DNA of 64,000 bases, from NCBI GenBank assembly GCA_030645615.1, contig JAUSNB010000014.1, positions 57,659-121,658 on the forward strand, read 5' to 3'. Shown one piece after another: positions 9,004-21,009 of this stretch. This stretch comes from Actinomycetota bacterium. GTDB lineage: Bacteria; Actinomycetota; Actinomycetes; S36-B12. The position numbers were made by a program, and so were the translations under genes. Positions within the stretch are counted from its first letter, which is position 1. The number at the start of each line of letters is the position of its first letter. The notes beneath the pieces were generated by a model. It was not told the DNA's origin and ran no database searches. It worked only from the letters and a program-made list of their open reading frames with translations.

Positions 9004-9840
9004 ATGACGGTGGTACGCGCGGCGCTGGTGCAGACCAACTGGACCGGCGACAAGGAGTCGATGATCGTCGCGCACGAGGGCTATGCCCGTGAGGCGGCGG
9101 CCCAGGGTGCGCAGGTCGTCTGCTTCCAGGAACTCTTCTACGGCCCCTACTTCTGCCAGGTCCAGGACAAGCAGTACTACGACTACGCGGAGTCGATCCC
9201 CGGCCCGACCACCGAGAGGTTCCAGGCCCTTGCCAAGGAACTCGGCATCGTCATGGTCCTGCCCATGTACGAGGAGGAGCAGCCGGGGGTCCTGTACAAC
9301 ACGGCGGCTGTCGTGGACGCCGACGGCAGCTATCTGGGCAAGTACCGCAAGCAGCACATCCCGCATGTGGGCGGCTTCTGGGAGAAGTTCTACTTCCGGC
9401 CGGGCAACGGCGGGTACCCGGTATTCGACACCGCGGTCGGCAAGGTCGGCGTCTACATCTGCTACGACCGCCACTTCCCGGAGGGCTGGCGCGCGCTCGG
9501 CCTCAACGGAGCACAGATCGTGTTCAACCCGTCAGCCACCTCGCGGGGGCTGTCGCAGTACTTGTGGAGCATCGAGCAGCCCGCCGCGGCGGTCGCCAAC
9601 GAGTACTTCGTCGGAGCGATCAACCGCGTGGGGATCGAGCCGCTCGGCGACGACGACTTCTACGGCCAGTCCTACTTCGTGGATCCCGAGGGGAACTACG
9701 TCGGCGACAAGGGGGACGGCTACCAGCCTGAGGTGATCGTCAGGGACCTCGACATGGACCTGCTGACCGAGGTCCGCAATCGCTGGCAGTTCTACCGTGA
9801 CCGGCGTCCGGACGCTTACGGCGACCTCGTCCGACCGTAG
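9004..9840 (+). CDS. nitrilase-superfamily amidohydrolase, beta-ureidopropionase / N-carbamoylputrescine amidase type
   Basis: This 278-residue protein has the complete nitrilase triad: Glu in VVCFQELFYGPYF (about residue 42), Lys in GKYRKQHIP (about 115) and the nucleophile Cys in VYICYDRHFPEGWR (about 150). Such enzymes hydrolyse N-carbamoyl groups to the amine, CO2 and ammonia. Followed 24 bp later by dihydropyrimidinase, the likely substrate is N-carbamoyl-beta-alanine (beta-ureidopropionate). N-carbamoylputrescine is the main alternative because a polyamine operon lies next door. I start at the ATG at 9004 behind GAGGAGG; the frame extends 12 codons further upstream to 8968. Confidence 0.86.
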   Translation: MTVVRAALVQTNWTGDKESMIVAHEGYAREAAAQGAQVVCFQELFYGPYFCQVQDKQYYDYAESIPGPTTERFQALAKELGIVMVLPMYEEEQPGVLYNTAAVVDADGSYLGKYRKQHIPHVGGFWEKFYFRPGNGGYPVFDTAVGKVGVYICYDRHFPEGWRALGLNGAQIVFNPSATSRGLSQYLWSIEQPAAAVANEYFVGAINRVGIEPLGDDDFYGQSYFVDPEGNYVGDKGDGYQPEVIVRDLDMDLLTEVRNRWQFYRDRRPDAYGDLVRP

Positions 9841-9864
9841 CCGGTCCGCCTCGAAGGAGCAGTC

Positions 9865-11283
<1,419 letters not shown>

Positions 11284-11309
11284 TCCCACCGAAGGAATCG
11301 GAGATTCGC

Positions 11310-12797
<1,488 letters not shown>

Positions 12798-12816
12798 CGC
12801 ACACGAGAGGCCATCC

Positions 12817-13848
12817 ATGGACATCGGGGTCGTCCTGCAGTGCACGCCACCGGCAGCCCGCGTCATCGACCTGGCCAAGCGGGCCGAGACGTACGGCTTC
12901 GGCTACGTCTGGACCTTCGATTCCCACATCCTGTGGGAAGAGCCGTACGTCATCTACAGCAAGATCCTCGATGAGACCCGCAAGGTCGTGGTGGGCCCGA
13001 TGGTCACGAATCCCGCGACTCGCGACATCACCGTGACGGCGTCCGTCTTCGCCACCCTGAACGAGATGTACGGCAACCGCACGGTGATCGGGATCGGCCG
13101 AGGCGACTCTGCGGTCCGGGTCACCAATGGCAAGCCTGTGTCGGTCGACCAGTTGCGGCAGGCCGTCGTCGACATCAAGGGCTTGGTCAACGGTGAGTCC
13201 ATCGAGTACAAGGAGAATCACCTCCGTCTTCCGTGGGCTGGCTCGAGCCGCACTGGGGTGTGGGTGGCCGCGTACGGGCCCCGGGTCCTCGCCCTGGCCG
13301 GCGAGGTGGGCGACGGCTTCATCCTCCAACTGGCCGATCCGTCGATCGCCGAGTGGACCATCAAGGCCGTGCGCGATGCCGCCGCGGCCGCCGGGCGCAA
13401 CCCTGACGATGTCTACGTCTGCGTTGCCGCACCGGCCTATGTCACGGACGGCTCGCCGGAAGCCCACGCGCACGCCCTCGATCAATTGCGCTGGTTCGGC
13501 GGCATGGTGGGCAATCACGTGGCCGACATCGTGGCTCGCTACGGCGAGAACGGCGGGGCGGTGCCGCCGGCCCTGACCGACTACATCAAGAACCGCCAGG
13601 GCTACGACTACAACGAGCACGGCCAGGCAGGGAACACGCACACCGACTTCGTCCCGGACGAGATCGTCGACCGGTTCTGCATCATCGGCCCGCCGGAGGA
13701 GCACATTCGGCGGATCGAAGAGCTCAAGGCGCTCGGGGTGGACCAGTTCGCCGTCTACCTGCAGCACGACGACAAGGACCACACGCTCGCCGAGTACGGC
13801 GAGAAGGTCATTCCCGCGGTGCAGGATCACCTGAGGGCGACATCCTGA
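12817..13848 (+). CDS. LLM-class flavin/F420-dependent oxidoreductase (TIGR03842-like)
   Basis: This 343-residue bacterial-luciferase-fold protein has the IGIGRGDSAV turn near residue 90, GVWVAAYGPRVLALAGEVGD near 148, and a C-terminal IIGPPEEHIRRIEEL segment, all usual in F420-binding LLM proteins. From memory it resembles TIGR03842 (CPS_4043 family), which recurs beside dihydropyrimidinase and NMT1-type transporters; its reaction is not known to me. It lies 19 bp after mmsA, inside the operon. Possible roles are reduction of a pyrimidine ring with F420H2 or a RutA-like oxygenation. FMN versus F420 use cannot be decided here. Confidence 0.78.
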   Translation: MDIGVVLQCTPPAARVIDLAKRAETYGFGYVWTFDSHILWEEPYVIYSKILDETRKVVVGPMVTNPATRDITVTASVFATLNEMYGNRTVIGIGRGDSAVRVTNGKPVSVDQLRQAVVDIKGLVNGESIEYKENHLRLPWAGSSRTGVWVAAYGPRVLALAGEVGDGFILQLADPSIAEWTIKAVRDAAAAAGRNPDDVYVCVAAPAYVTDGSPEAHAHALDQLRWFGGMVGNHVADIVARYGENGGAVPPALTDYIKNRQGYDYNEHGQAGNTHTDFVPDEIVDRFCIIGPPEEHIRRIEELKALGVDQFAVYLQHDDKDHTLAEYGEKVIPAVQDHLRATS

Positions 13849-13865
13849 CCGCGGCCCCTGCTCCT

Positions 13866-14747
13866 GTGCGCCCACGGCAGAGCACTGTCGGACGCCGAAT
13901 CAAGCGAGGGGCCGTCGGCGCCCTGTGGGCCCTCGCCGGGGTCCTCCTGACCGTCCTGATGTGGGAGCTCGTGAAATGGCTCGGCGGTGTCGTGTCGCTC
14001 CCCTTCAACACCAACGACCAGGCCATGCCGCACGTGTGGACCATGCTGCAGGGAGCCAGCAAGCCCGAGGTGCGCGGCTCGAGCACCACCGTGCTCCAGG
14101 CGGTGATCCAAGCGGCGGGCTACTCGCTGATGATCGCGCTGGGCGGCTTCGCGATCGGGGTCTTCGTCGGGCTCGTCCTCGCAATCGTCATGCAGCGGTT
14201 CGCCTTCATGGAGCGCGGGCTCCTTCCCTTCGTGATCGCCTCGCAGACCGTGCCCCTCATCGCGCTGGCTCCTCTCATCACCGGCATCGGCAACCGGATC
14301 AGCATCGGCCCGGTCCAGTGGAACACGACCTACTCGGTCATGTTCATCGCCGCGTACCTCGCCTTCTTCCCGCTCAGCGTCGGCGCACTGCGAGGCCTGC
14401 ATGCCCCGACTCCCACGTCTCTCGAGCTCATGCGGTCCTACGCGGCGACCCCGCGGGCCACTCTCATCAAGCTGCGGTTCCCGGCGTCCATTCCCTACCT
14501 CGTGCCAGCGATGAAGGTCTCGGCCGCAGCCGCCGTCGTGGGCACCGTCGTCGCGGAGATCTCCACAGGGGTGCGCGGCGGCATCGGCCGGCTCATCCTG
14601 GAGTACTCACGGGAGGCGACGTCGCAGCCGGCGAAGGTCTACGTGGCCGTGTTCGGGGCCATCCTGCTTGGCCTGGTGGCGGCCGGCCTCGTCACGCTGA
14701 TGGACCTCTACCTCACCCGCAACCTGCCCAAGGAGAGCCCCGCATGA
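13866..14747 (+). CDS. NMT1-type ABC transporter permease 1 (SsuC/TauC-like)
   Basis: This 293-residue protein has a hydrophobic N-terminal helix, about six membrane segments and the permease loop ELMRSYAATPRATLIKLRFP near residue 183. It belongs to the BPD_transp_1 family that works with NMT1/TauA-type binding proteins. The GTG at 13866 follows the LLM gene by 17 bp without a clear ribosome site, suggesting coupled translation. It is probably one half of a heterodimeric channel with the 15562 product. Substrate is inferred to be a pyrimidine or hydantoin from the upstream enzymes. Confidence 0.85.
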   Translation: MRPRQSTVGRRIKRGAVGALWALAGVLLTVLMWELVKWLGGVVSLPFNTNDQAMPHVWTMLQGASKPEVRGSSTTVLQAVIQAAGYSLMIALGGFAIGVFVGLVLAIVMQRFAFMERGLLPFVIASQTVPLIALAPLITGIGNRISIGPVQWNTTYSVMFIAAYLAFFPLSVGALRGLHAPTPTSLELMRSYAATPRATLIKLRFPASIPYLVPAMKVSAAAAVVGTVVAEISTGVRGGIGRLILEYSREATSQPAKVYVAVFGAILLGLVAAGLVTLMDLYLTRNLPKESPA

Positions 14748-15562
14748 CCGCTCCTGCAATCGCCGATGCTGCCGTCCGCGCTTCAGGTGTCTGGAAGGTC
14801 TTCAACGAGGGTCTGCCGAACGAGGTCACCGCCCTGCAGGACATAGACCTCGCCGTCGGCCAGGGCGAGTTCGTGTCGCTGATCGGGCCGTCCGGGTGCG
14901 GGAAGAGCACCCTTCTGCGGGTCATCGCCGACCTCACCGAGCCCACCCAGGGCACCCTTGAAGTAGCGGGCATGTCGGCTGCTCAGGCCCGACAGGCGCA
15001 GCGCTACGGGATCGCCTTCCAGCAGGCGGCCCTCTTCGACTGGCGCACGGTCCGCCGGAATGTCGAGTTGCCCCTGGAACTGCAGGGCTGGGACAAGTCG
15101 CGGCGCCGTGCCCGGGCGATGGAGCTGCTGGAGATGGTGCAGTTGGCCGACTTCGCCGAGCACCGGCCGTGGGAGCTTTCCGGCGGCATGCAGCAGCGGG
15201 TAGCGATCGCTCGCTCGCTTGCCGTCGACCCGCCGCTCCTCCTCATGGACGAGCCGTTCGGCGCCTTGGACGAGATGACCCGCGAGCGCATGCAGAATGA
15301 GTTGCTGCGCATCCGGCAGGAGACCGGGAAGTCGATCATCTTCGTCACGCATTCGATCCCCGAAGCCGTCTACTTGTCCGACCGGGTCGTCGTCATGTCC
15401 CCCCGGCCGGGAAGGATCACGGACCTCATCGACGTGAGCCTGGGCCAGCGGAACGAGGACACGCGTGAGGCCGAGGCCTTCTTCGAAGGTGTCACGGCCG
15501 TGCGTGAGGCGTTGCGCGGCAATCCGTCCAGCGGCGCGCGCGCCCGGGTCGGCGAGGTGTGA
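14744..15562 (+). CDS. NMT1-type ABC transporter ATP-binding protein
   Basis: This is a 272-residue ABC ATPase of the SsuB/TauB group, with Walker A GPSGCGKST near residue 48, Q-loop AFQQAALFDW, signature LSGGMQQRVAIARSL near 146, Walker B LLLMDEPFGALDEMT and switch FVTHSIPEA. The start overlaps the previous permease by 4 bp and its stop overlaps the next permease start by one base. It energises the importer encoded at 13866-17609. Confidence 0.9.
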   Translation: MTAPAIADAAVRASGVWKVFNEGLPNEVTALQDIDLAVGQGEFVSLIGPSGCGKSTLLRVIADLTEPTQGTLEVAGMSAAQARQAQRYGIAFQQAALFDWRTVRRNVELPLELQGWDKSRRRARAMELLEMVQLADFAEHRPWELSGGMQQRVAIARSLAVDPPLLLMDEPFGALDEMTRERMQNELLRIRQETGKSIIFVTHSIPEAVYLSDRVVVMSPRPGRITDLIDVSLGQRNEDTREAEAFFEGVTAVREALRGNPSSGARARVGEV

Positions 15563-16332
15563 TGAGCAGCCGGCTCCGGAGCATCTGGCCTCCGGTCCTC
15601 ATCGCGATCATCGCCTTGGTGGGCTGGCAGTTGCTGGTCGTCGTGCGCGAAATCCAGCCGTATCTGCTCCCGTCGCCCAGCCTGATCGCGTCGAACTTCT
15701 TCAAGGACTTGAGCCTCATGTGGGGCGCCGGCTTCTACACCGGCACGACGGCACTGCTCGGGCTCATGCTCGGAACGTTCCTCGGCATTCTCGCCTCGCT
15801 CCTGGCCCAGCGCTTCGTGGTCGTTAACAATCTGATCACACCGCTTGCCGCGGGGCTCGCTGCTGTGCCCATCATTGCCCTCACCCCGATCCTCAACAAC
15901 ATGTTCAACATCACGAGCCGGACCCCCCGTGTCCTGGTCACCACGATCATCGTGTTCTTCCCGATCTTCGTGAACCTGCTCCGGGGCCTGGTGCAGGTCC
16001 AGCCGGTGCAATTGGAGTTGATGCGGTCGATGAACGCCAGCCCGCGCACGGTGCTGCGGGTCCTGCGCATCCCCAATGCGATCCCGTTCTTCTTCACCGG
16101 GCTCAAGGTGGCCGCGCCGCTGGCCGTCATCGCCGCCCTCGTCGCGGAGTACTTCGGCGGTCCGCAGGAGGGCTTGGGGGCGCGCATCGCCTCGAATGCC
16201 GCGAACACTGCCTATGGTCGGGCCTGGGCCTATGTCCTCGCGGCCATCATCACGGGCCTGCTCTTCTACGTCACGGTCCTGCTGCTGGAGCGCTGGGCAG
16301 CTCCCTGGACCGCCCACAGGCGGTCCGCATGA
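15562..16332 (+). CDS. NMT1-type ABC transporter permease 2
   Basis: This 256-residue, multi-helix permease has the EAA-type loop ELMRSMNASPRTVLRVLRIP near residue 153. It differs clearly from the 13866 permease, so the channel is probably a heterodimer. The ATG at 15562 lies in a TGATG overlap with the ATPase stop; the GTG one codon upstream is an alternative. It is followed by the binding-protein gene 47 bp later. Confidence 0.87.
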   Translation: MSSRLRSIWPPVLIAIIALVGWQLLVVVREIQPYLLPSPSLIASNFFKDLSLMWGAGFYTGTTALLGLMLGTFLGILASLLAQRFVVVNNLITPLAAGLAAVPIIALTPILNNMFNITSRTPRVLVTTIIVFFPIFVNLLRGLVQVQPVQLELMRSMNASPRTVLRVLRIPNAIPFFFTGLKVAAPLAVIAALVAEYFGGPQEGLGARIASNAANTAYGRAWAYVLAAIITGLLFYVTVLLLERWAAPWTAHRRSA

Positions 16333-16379
16333 CCCCCGGCAAGGCACGACTCATGCAACACACCAACCAAGGAGGAAGA

Positions 16380-17609
16380 ATGCGTCACACCGCTCGCAGT
16401 CGATGGGCAGCCCTTACGGGCATTGCCGTCGTCGGCGCCCTAGCACTGTCCGCCTGCGGAAGCAGCTCCAGCACCACGGAGTCGTCTGCGGAGGCACCGG
16501 CGGCGTCGGCCGCGGCGGAGTCCCCCGCTGCCGAGTCATCGGCTGCCGCCGAGTCACCCGCGGCCGAGGAGTGCACGACCCCGACCCCGGTCAACCTCCA
16601 GTTGCAGTGGGTGGCCCAGGCGCAGTTCGCGGGCTACTACGCCGCGAAGGAGTTGGGGTACTACGCCGAGCAGTGCCTCGACGTGACCATCCTCGAGGGC
16701 GGCGTCGACATCGTGCCGCAGACCGTGCTCGCCCAGGGCGGCGCGGACTTCGCCATTTCGTGGGTGCCCAAGGCGCTCGCCTCGCGCGAGCAGGGCGCGA
16801 ACATCACCAACGTGGCCCAGGTCTTCCAGCGCTCGGGCACGCTGCAGGTGTCGTTCAAGGACAGGAACATCACCACGGCGGCTGACTTCAAGGGCAAGAA
16901 GATCGGCAACTGGGGCTTCGGCAACGAGTACGAGGTCTTCGCGGCGATCACCAAGGCGGGACTCGACCCGGCCGCCGACGTCGAGCTGGTGCAGCAGCAG
17001 TTCGACATGGCTGCTCTCCTCAACGGTGAGATCGACGCCGCCGAGGCCATGACGTACAACGAGTACGCCCAGGTCCTCGAGGCCATCAACCCCGCCACGG
17101 GCGCGCTCTACACGCCCGAGGACTTCAACGTCGTCGACTACAACGTCGAAGGTGTGGCCATGTACCAGGACGCGATCTGGGCCTCCACCGAGCGCCTGGC
17201 CGACCCCGCGTACCAGGACCTGACCCAGAAGTTCGTGACCGCGTCGCTGCAGGGCTGGATCCACTGCCGTGACAACGCTCAGGAGTGCGCGGACATCGTC
17301 CTCGCCGCCGGCACCAAGCTGGGCGCGAGCCACCAACTGTGGCAGATGAACGAGGTCAACAAACTCATCTGGCCGTCGCCGCTGGGCGTCGGGGTCAGCG
17401 ACCCGGCCATGTGGGAGCAGACCGTGACGGTCGCGCTGAACACGAAGAACCTCGAGGGAGCGACCATCATCACCGTCGATCCATCGGCCGAGGCGGACAC
17501 CACGCAGTTCTCGGTAGCCGCGAACGAGGCCCTTGCCGGCATGGGGCTGAACACGACGGGTGACGCGTTCGCGCCGATCTCGGTCACCCTCACGGAGGGT
17601 GGCAACTAG
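16380..17609 (+). CDS. NMT1/THI5-like substrate-binding lipoprotein
   Basis: The protein has 409 residues with a lipoprotein signal peptide (hydrophobic run then lipobox LSAC near residue 23). A low-complexity Ser/Ala/Glu linker with repeats of AAESPA follows to about residue 60, then the domain NLQLQWVAQAQFAGYYAAKE typical of NMT1/THI5 proteins. Relatives bind pyrimidine-like compounds such as the thiamine precursor HMP, and riboflavin. GGAGG lies 4 bp before the ATG. With the preceding enzymes, a pyrimidine or hydantoin ligand is likely. It ends the operon just before a strong hairpin. Confidence 0.88.
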   Translation: MRHTARSRWAALTGIAVVGALALSACGSSSSTTESSAEAPAASAAAESPAAESSAAAESPAAEECTTPTPVNLQLQWVAQAQFAGYYAAKELGYYAEQCLDVTILEGGVDIVPQTVLAQGGADFAISWVPKALASREQGANITNVAQVFQRSGTLQVSFKDRNITTAADFKGKKIGNWGFGNEYEVFAAITKAGLDPAADVELVQQQFDMAALLNGEIDAAEAMTYNEYAQVLEAINPATGALYTPEDFNVVDYNVEGVAMYQDAIWASTERLADPAYQDLTQKFVTASLQGWIHCRDNAQECADIVLAAGTKLGASHQLWQMNEVNKLIWPSPLGVGVSDPAMWEQTVTVALNTKNLEGATIITVDPSAEADTTQFSVAANEALAGMGLNTTGDAFAPISVTLTEGGN

Positions 17610-17620
17610 CACGGGGAGCC

Positions 17621-17654
17621 AAGGGGGCCGGTGGCGGTTGCCACCGGCCCCCTT
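17621..17654 (+). terminator. 15-bp perfect hairpin after the binding-protein gene
   Basis: The arm AAGGGGGCCGGTGGC (17621-17635) pairs perfectly with GCCACCGGCCCCCTT (17640-17654) around a 4-base loop. It begins 12 bp after the stop codon of the binding-protein gene. There is no long T-run, which is usual for high-GC actinomycete terminators. It most likely ends the 9004-17609 transcript. Confidence 0.75.
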
Positions 17655-17765
17655 GCGCGTCCGAACCGGTCCGCCTCGGCCAAGTTCTCCCGTGTCGGTG
17701 GCGGGGTCCTGTGGCAGCCGTCACACTGTGGCCGTCCGATCGTCCACCGACACGAGGAGCCGTGC

Positions 17766-19313
17766 GTGATCGTCCACACCAGCCCGTACCCCGACCGCGA
17801 GATCCCCGCCATCCCGATCACCGAGTTCGTCCTTCAGGCAGCCGGGCGCCACCCCGACCGCCCGGCGCTGATCGATGGGCCCACGGGCCGGACGTACACG
17901 TACGGACAGCTCGGTGGCCTCATTGCGTCGTTCGCGGGCGGACTGGCCGCGCGAGGCATGGGTGTTGGCGACACCATCGCGCTCATGGCTCCGAACATCC
18001 CTGAATTCGCGCTGGTCTTCCACGGCGCGGCCGTGGCCGGGGTGGCGGTCAGCACGGTCAACCCCACCTACACCCCCGACGAGGTGAGGTTCCAGCTCAA
18101 CGACTCGCGCGCCACCATGCTCATCACCATCGCCCTGTTCGCCGACACCGCGAAGGAGGCGATCGTCGGGACATCCTGCACGGACATCTTCATCATCGGC
18201 GACCCGCCCGAGGGCATGGAGTCGGTCATGTCGCTGTTCGGCGCCCCCATCGAGCAAGTGCAGGTGGACACCGCCGAGCAGGTCGTCGTCCTGCCCTATT
18301 CCTCGGGCACGACCGGGCTGCCCAAGGGCGTCATGCTCACGCACCGCAACCTCGTCGCCAACCTCGTGCAGACGGAGGACTTCCTCCCGATCGAGGACGG
18401 GGAGATCGTGCTCGCCGTCCTGCCGTTCTTCCACATCTATGGCATGCAGGTGCTCATGAACAAGTTCCTGTCCGTGGGCGCCACCATCGTCACGCTCCCG
18501 CGCTTCGACCTCGAGCAGGCCCTGAGCATCATCCAGGAGCGGCGGATCACGCGGTTCTTCGTCGTCCCGCCGATCGTCCTTGCGCTGGCCAAGCACCCGC
18601 TCATCGACCAATACGACCTCACCAGCCTCCGGCAGGTGTTCTCCGGCGCTGCCCCCCTCTCGGCCAGCCTGGCCGACGAGGCCGCGGCCCGGATCGATTG
18701 CGAGGTCGTGCAGGGATTCGGGATGACCGAGCTCAGCCCCGTCAGCCATGCCTCGTCGCCCGAGTACGCCAAGGCAGGGACGGTCGGCGTGACGATCGCT
18801 GGCACGGAGTGCCGGATCGTCGACCCGGAGACCGGCGAGGACCAGGACGTCGGCGGGGTCGGCGAGATGTGGGTCCGCGGCCCGCAGGTCATGAAGGGCT
18901 ACCTCAACAACCCGCAGGCGACCGAGATCACGATCGTCGAGGACGGGTGGCTGCGCACGGGCGACATCGGCACGATCGATGACGAGGGGTACGTCACGAT
19001 CGTCGACCGGCTCAAGGAACTGATCAAGTACAAGGCGTTCCAGGTGGCGCCGGCGGAACTCGAGGCCCTCCTGCTCACGCATCCGGCCATCGCCGACGCC
19101 GCGGTCATCGGGGTCCCGGACGACGAGGCTGGCGAGATCCCGCGCGCCTTCGTGGTCCTGCGGCCGGGCCAGGATCTCACTGCGCAGGACGTCACCGAGT
19201 TCATGCAGGGCAAGGTGGCGACCTACAAGGTCATCCACGACATCGTCATCATCGACGAGATCCCGAAGTCGGCCTCCGGCAAGATCCTGCGACGGCTGCT
19301 CCGCGACGCCTGA
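17766..19313 (+). CDS. acyl-CoA ligase (AMP-forming), 4-coumarate/fatty-acid type
   Basis: This 515-residue adenylate-forming enzyme has the AMP-binding P-loop PYSSGTTGLPKGVMLTHRN near residue 177, GFGMTELSP near 318, the hinge WLRTGDIGTID and YVTIVDRLKELIKYKAFQV near 410, and the catalytic C-terminal Lys in PKSASGKILRR near residue 506. It activates a carboxylic acid with ATP and CoA. The chain specificity is unclear; the family covers aryl and medium-chain acids. GTG at 17766 follows GAGGAG, and the frame is open upstream through the terminator. It appears to be a single-gene unit between the pyrimidine and amine modules. Confidence 0.85.
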   Translation: MIVHTSPYPDREIPAIPITEFVLQAAGRHPDRPALIDGPTGRTYTYGQLGGLIASFAGGLAARGMGVGDTIALMAPNIPEFALVFHGAAVAGVAVSTVNPTYTPDEVRFQLNDSRATMLITIALFADTAKEAIVGTSCTDIFIIGDPPEGMESVMSLFGAPIEQVQVDTAEQVVVLPYSSGTTGLPKGVMLTHRNLVANLVQTEDFLPIEDGEIVLAVLPFFHIYGMQVLMNKFLSVGATIVTLPRFDLEQALSIIQERRITRFFVVPPIVLALAKHPLIDQYDLTSLRQVFSGAAPLSASLADEAAARIDCEVVQGFGMTELSPVSHASSPEYAKAGTVGVTIAGTECRIVDPETGEDQDVGGVGEMWVRGPQVMKGYLNNPQATEITIVEDGWLRTGDIGTIDDEGYVTIVDRLKELIKYKAFQVAPAELEALLLTHPAIADAAVIGVPDDEAGEIPRAFVVLRPGQDLTAQDVTEFMQGKVATYKVIHDIVIIDEIPKSASGKILRRLLRDA

Positions 19314-19330
19314 CCTCCCCCGGCGCTGTT

Positions 19331-19386
19331 GAGAGGCCAGCCGTGGGGGTCGTCGGCCGCAGGCCGACCCCCACGGCTGGCCTCTC
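19331..19386. terminator. bidirectional terminator, 22-bp perfect inverted repeat
   Basis: The arms 19331-19352 and 19365-19386 are exact reverse complements over 22 bp (outer end GAGAGGCCAGCCGTG), with a 12-base GC-rich centre. The repeat lies between two convergent genes, 17 bp after the acyl-CoA ligase stop and 23 bp from the aldehyde dehydrogenase stop, so it can end transcription from both sides. Confidence 0.8.
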
Positions 19387-19409
19387 GCCGATCGATCGAC
19401 GGGGAAGGG

Positions 19410-20858
19410 TCAGCTGTCGAGTGATGCCATGACGTGCTTGATGCGCGTGTAGTCCTCGAACCCGTACATCGACAGGTCCTTGCCGTACCCGCTGTGCTTG
19501 AAGCCGCCGTGCGGCATCTCCGCCACCAGCGGGATGTGGGTATTGATCCACACGCAGCCGAAGTCGAGGTACTTGGCCATGCGCATGGCGCGGCCGAAGT
19601 CCTTCGTCCAGACGCTCGAGGCCAGCCCGTACTCGACCCCGTTTGCCCACGCGAGGGCCTCGGCCTCGTCGCTGAACCGCTGGATGGTGACCACCGGCCC
19701 GAAGATCTCGTTCTGGATCATCTCGTCGTCCTGCCGTAGGTCGGCAACGACCGTGGGCTCGATGAAGTAGCCGCGATCACCTTGCCGGGCACCTCCCGCG
19801 ACCACCTGGGCATGCTTGGGCGCCCGGTCGATGAAGCCGAGCACGCGCTCCAACTGAGCGGCGTTGTTGACGGGTGGCACGAGGGCCTCTCCCCCGGGTC
19901 CGTCCGCGAACGTCGTCTGCGTCGCCTTGGCCTGCTCCGCGATGGCCGCGACGAAGTCGTCGTAGACCTTGGGCCCCACGATCATGCGGGTGGCAGCCGT
20001 GCAGTCCGGGCCGGCGTTGAAGTAGCCGGCCACGGCGAGCCACTCAGCGGCGGCCGCCACATCGGCGTCGTCGAAGATGACGACCGGGGCCTTGCCGCCG
20101 AGCTCGAGATGGACCCGCTTGACGTCCTTGGCCGCGGACTCCGCCACCTGCATCCCCGCCCGGACGGATCCGGTGATCGACACCATCTGCGGGGTACGGT
20201 GCTCGACGAGCGCCCGGCCGGTGTCGCGGTCCCCGCATACGACATTCATGACCCCGGGCGGCAGCGCACCGGACTCGGCGATGATCTGGGCCATCCGGAC
20301 CGTGGACACAGGGGTCGTGTCACTGGGCTTGACCACGACCGTGTTGCCTGCCGCGATGGCGGGCGCCCATTTCCAGACGGCCATCATCATCGGGTAGTTC
20401 CACGGCGTGACCTGGCCGATGACGCCGACCGGCTCGCGGCGGATGATGGACGTGAATCCCGCCATGTACTCGCCCGCGGCACGCCCCTCGAGGACTCGTG
20501 CCGCACCGGCGAAGAACCGGATCTGGTCGATCATCGGTGGGATCTCCTCGGCCATCGTGACCGCAATCGGCTTGCCGGTGTTCTGGCTCTCGAGCGCCAC
20601 GAGCTCGTCGGCGTGCGACTCCAGGGCGTCGGCAATCGTGAGCAGGGCACGCTGCCGCTCCGACGGGGTGCTGTCCCGCCAGGCGGTGAAGGCCGCAGCG
20701 GCAGTCTGGTAGGCCAGGTCGACGTCGGCGGGCCCGCTGACCGCTGCCGTGCCGAACACCTCGCCCGTGGAAGGGTTGTAGAGGTCGCTCGTGGCACCGT
20801 CGATGGCGTCGACGCTCTCGCCGTTGATGACGTTTCGAATGATCCGCTTGTCGCTCAC
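19410..20858 (-). CDS. gamma-aminobutyraldehyde dehydrogenase
   Basis: This 482-residue aldehyde dehydrogenase has catalytic Glu in LELGGKAP and Cys in [11 protein letters not shown], the same context as the 5886-7373 paralogue. It has a full NAD-binding Rossmann fold ([18 protein letters not shown]). It would oxidise 4-aminobutanal, made by the aminotransferase or oxidase encoded at 21492-24936, to GABA. I use the GTG at 20858 with GGGAGACGAG upstream; the frame is open to 21080, over the Lrp gene start. A candidate -10, TAGGCT (20901-20896), lies 38 bp upstream. It is divergent from the Lrp regulator. Confidence 0.86.
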   Translation of the reverse strand: MSDKRIIRNVINGESVDAIDGATSDLYNPSTGEVFGTAAVSGPADVDLAYQTAAAAFTAWRDSTPSERQRALLTIADALESHADELVALESQNTGKPIAVTMAEEIPPMIDQIRFFAGAARVLEGRAAGEYMAGFTSIIRREPVGVIGQVTPWNYPMMMAVWKWAPAIAAGNTVVVKPSDTTPVSTVRMAQIIAESGALPPGVMNVVCGDRDTGRALVEHRTPQMVSITGSVRAGMQVAESAAKDVKRVHLELGGKAPVVIFDDADVAAAAEWLAVAGYFNAGPDCTAATRMIVGPKVYDDFVAAIAEQAKATQTTFADGPGGEALVPPVNNAAQLERVLGFIDRAPKHAQVVAGGARQGDRGYFIEPTVVADLRQDDEMIQNEIFGPVVTIQRFSDEAEALAWANGVEYGLASSVWTKDFGRAMRMAKYLDFGCVWINTHIPLVAEMPHGGFKHSGYGKDLSMYGFEDYTRIKHVMASLDS

Positions 20859-20946
20859 GCCGCTCGTCTCCCGGTCTCGCGTGGTCAGTGCGGAAAGCCT
20901 AGTCGACCTCTTGCGGAATCTGCATCGGATACGCCCATCGCGTGCG

Positions 20947-20982
20947 GATTTCGCGGCACAGCGACCCCTGCGCCGCGAAATC
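20947..20982. promoter_or_regulatory. 11-bp inverted repeat, probable Lrp-family operator
   Basis: GATTTCGCGGC (20947-20957) and its exact complement GCCGCGAAATC (20972-20982) flank 14 bases in the gap between the divergent dehydrogenase (start 20858) and Lrp regulator (start near 21010). The location favours binding by the adjacent Lrp-type protein, which could control both directions. No experiment or consensus confirms this. Confidence 0.45.
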
Positions 20983-21009
20983 ACTTGCCATGGCCCGGTT
21001 CGGTGGCCC

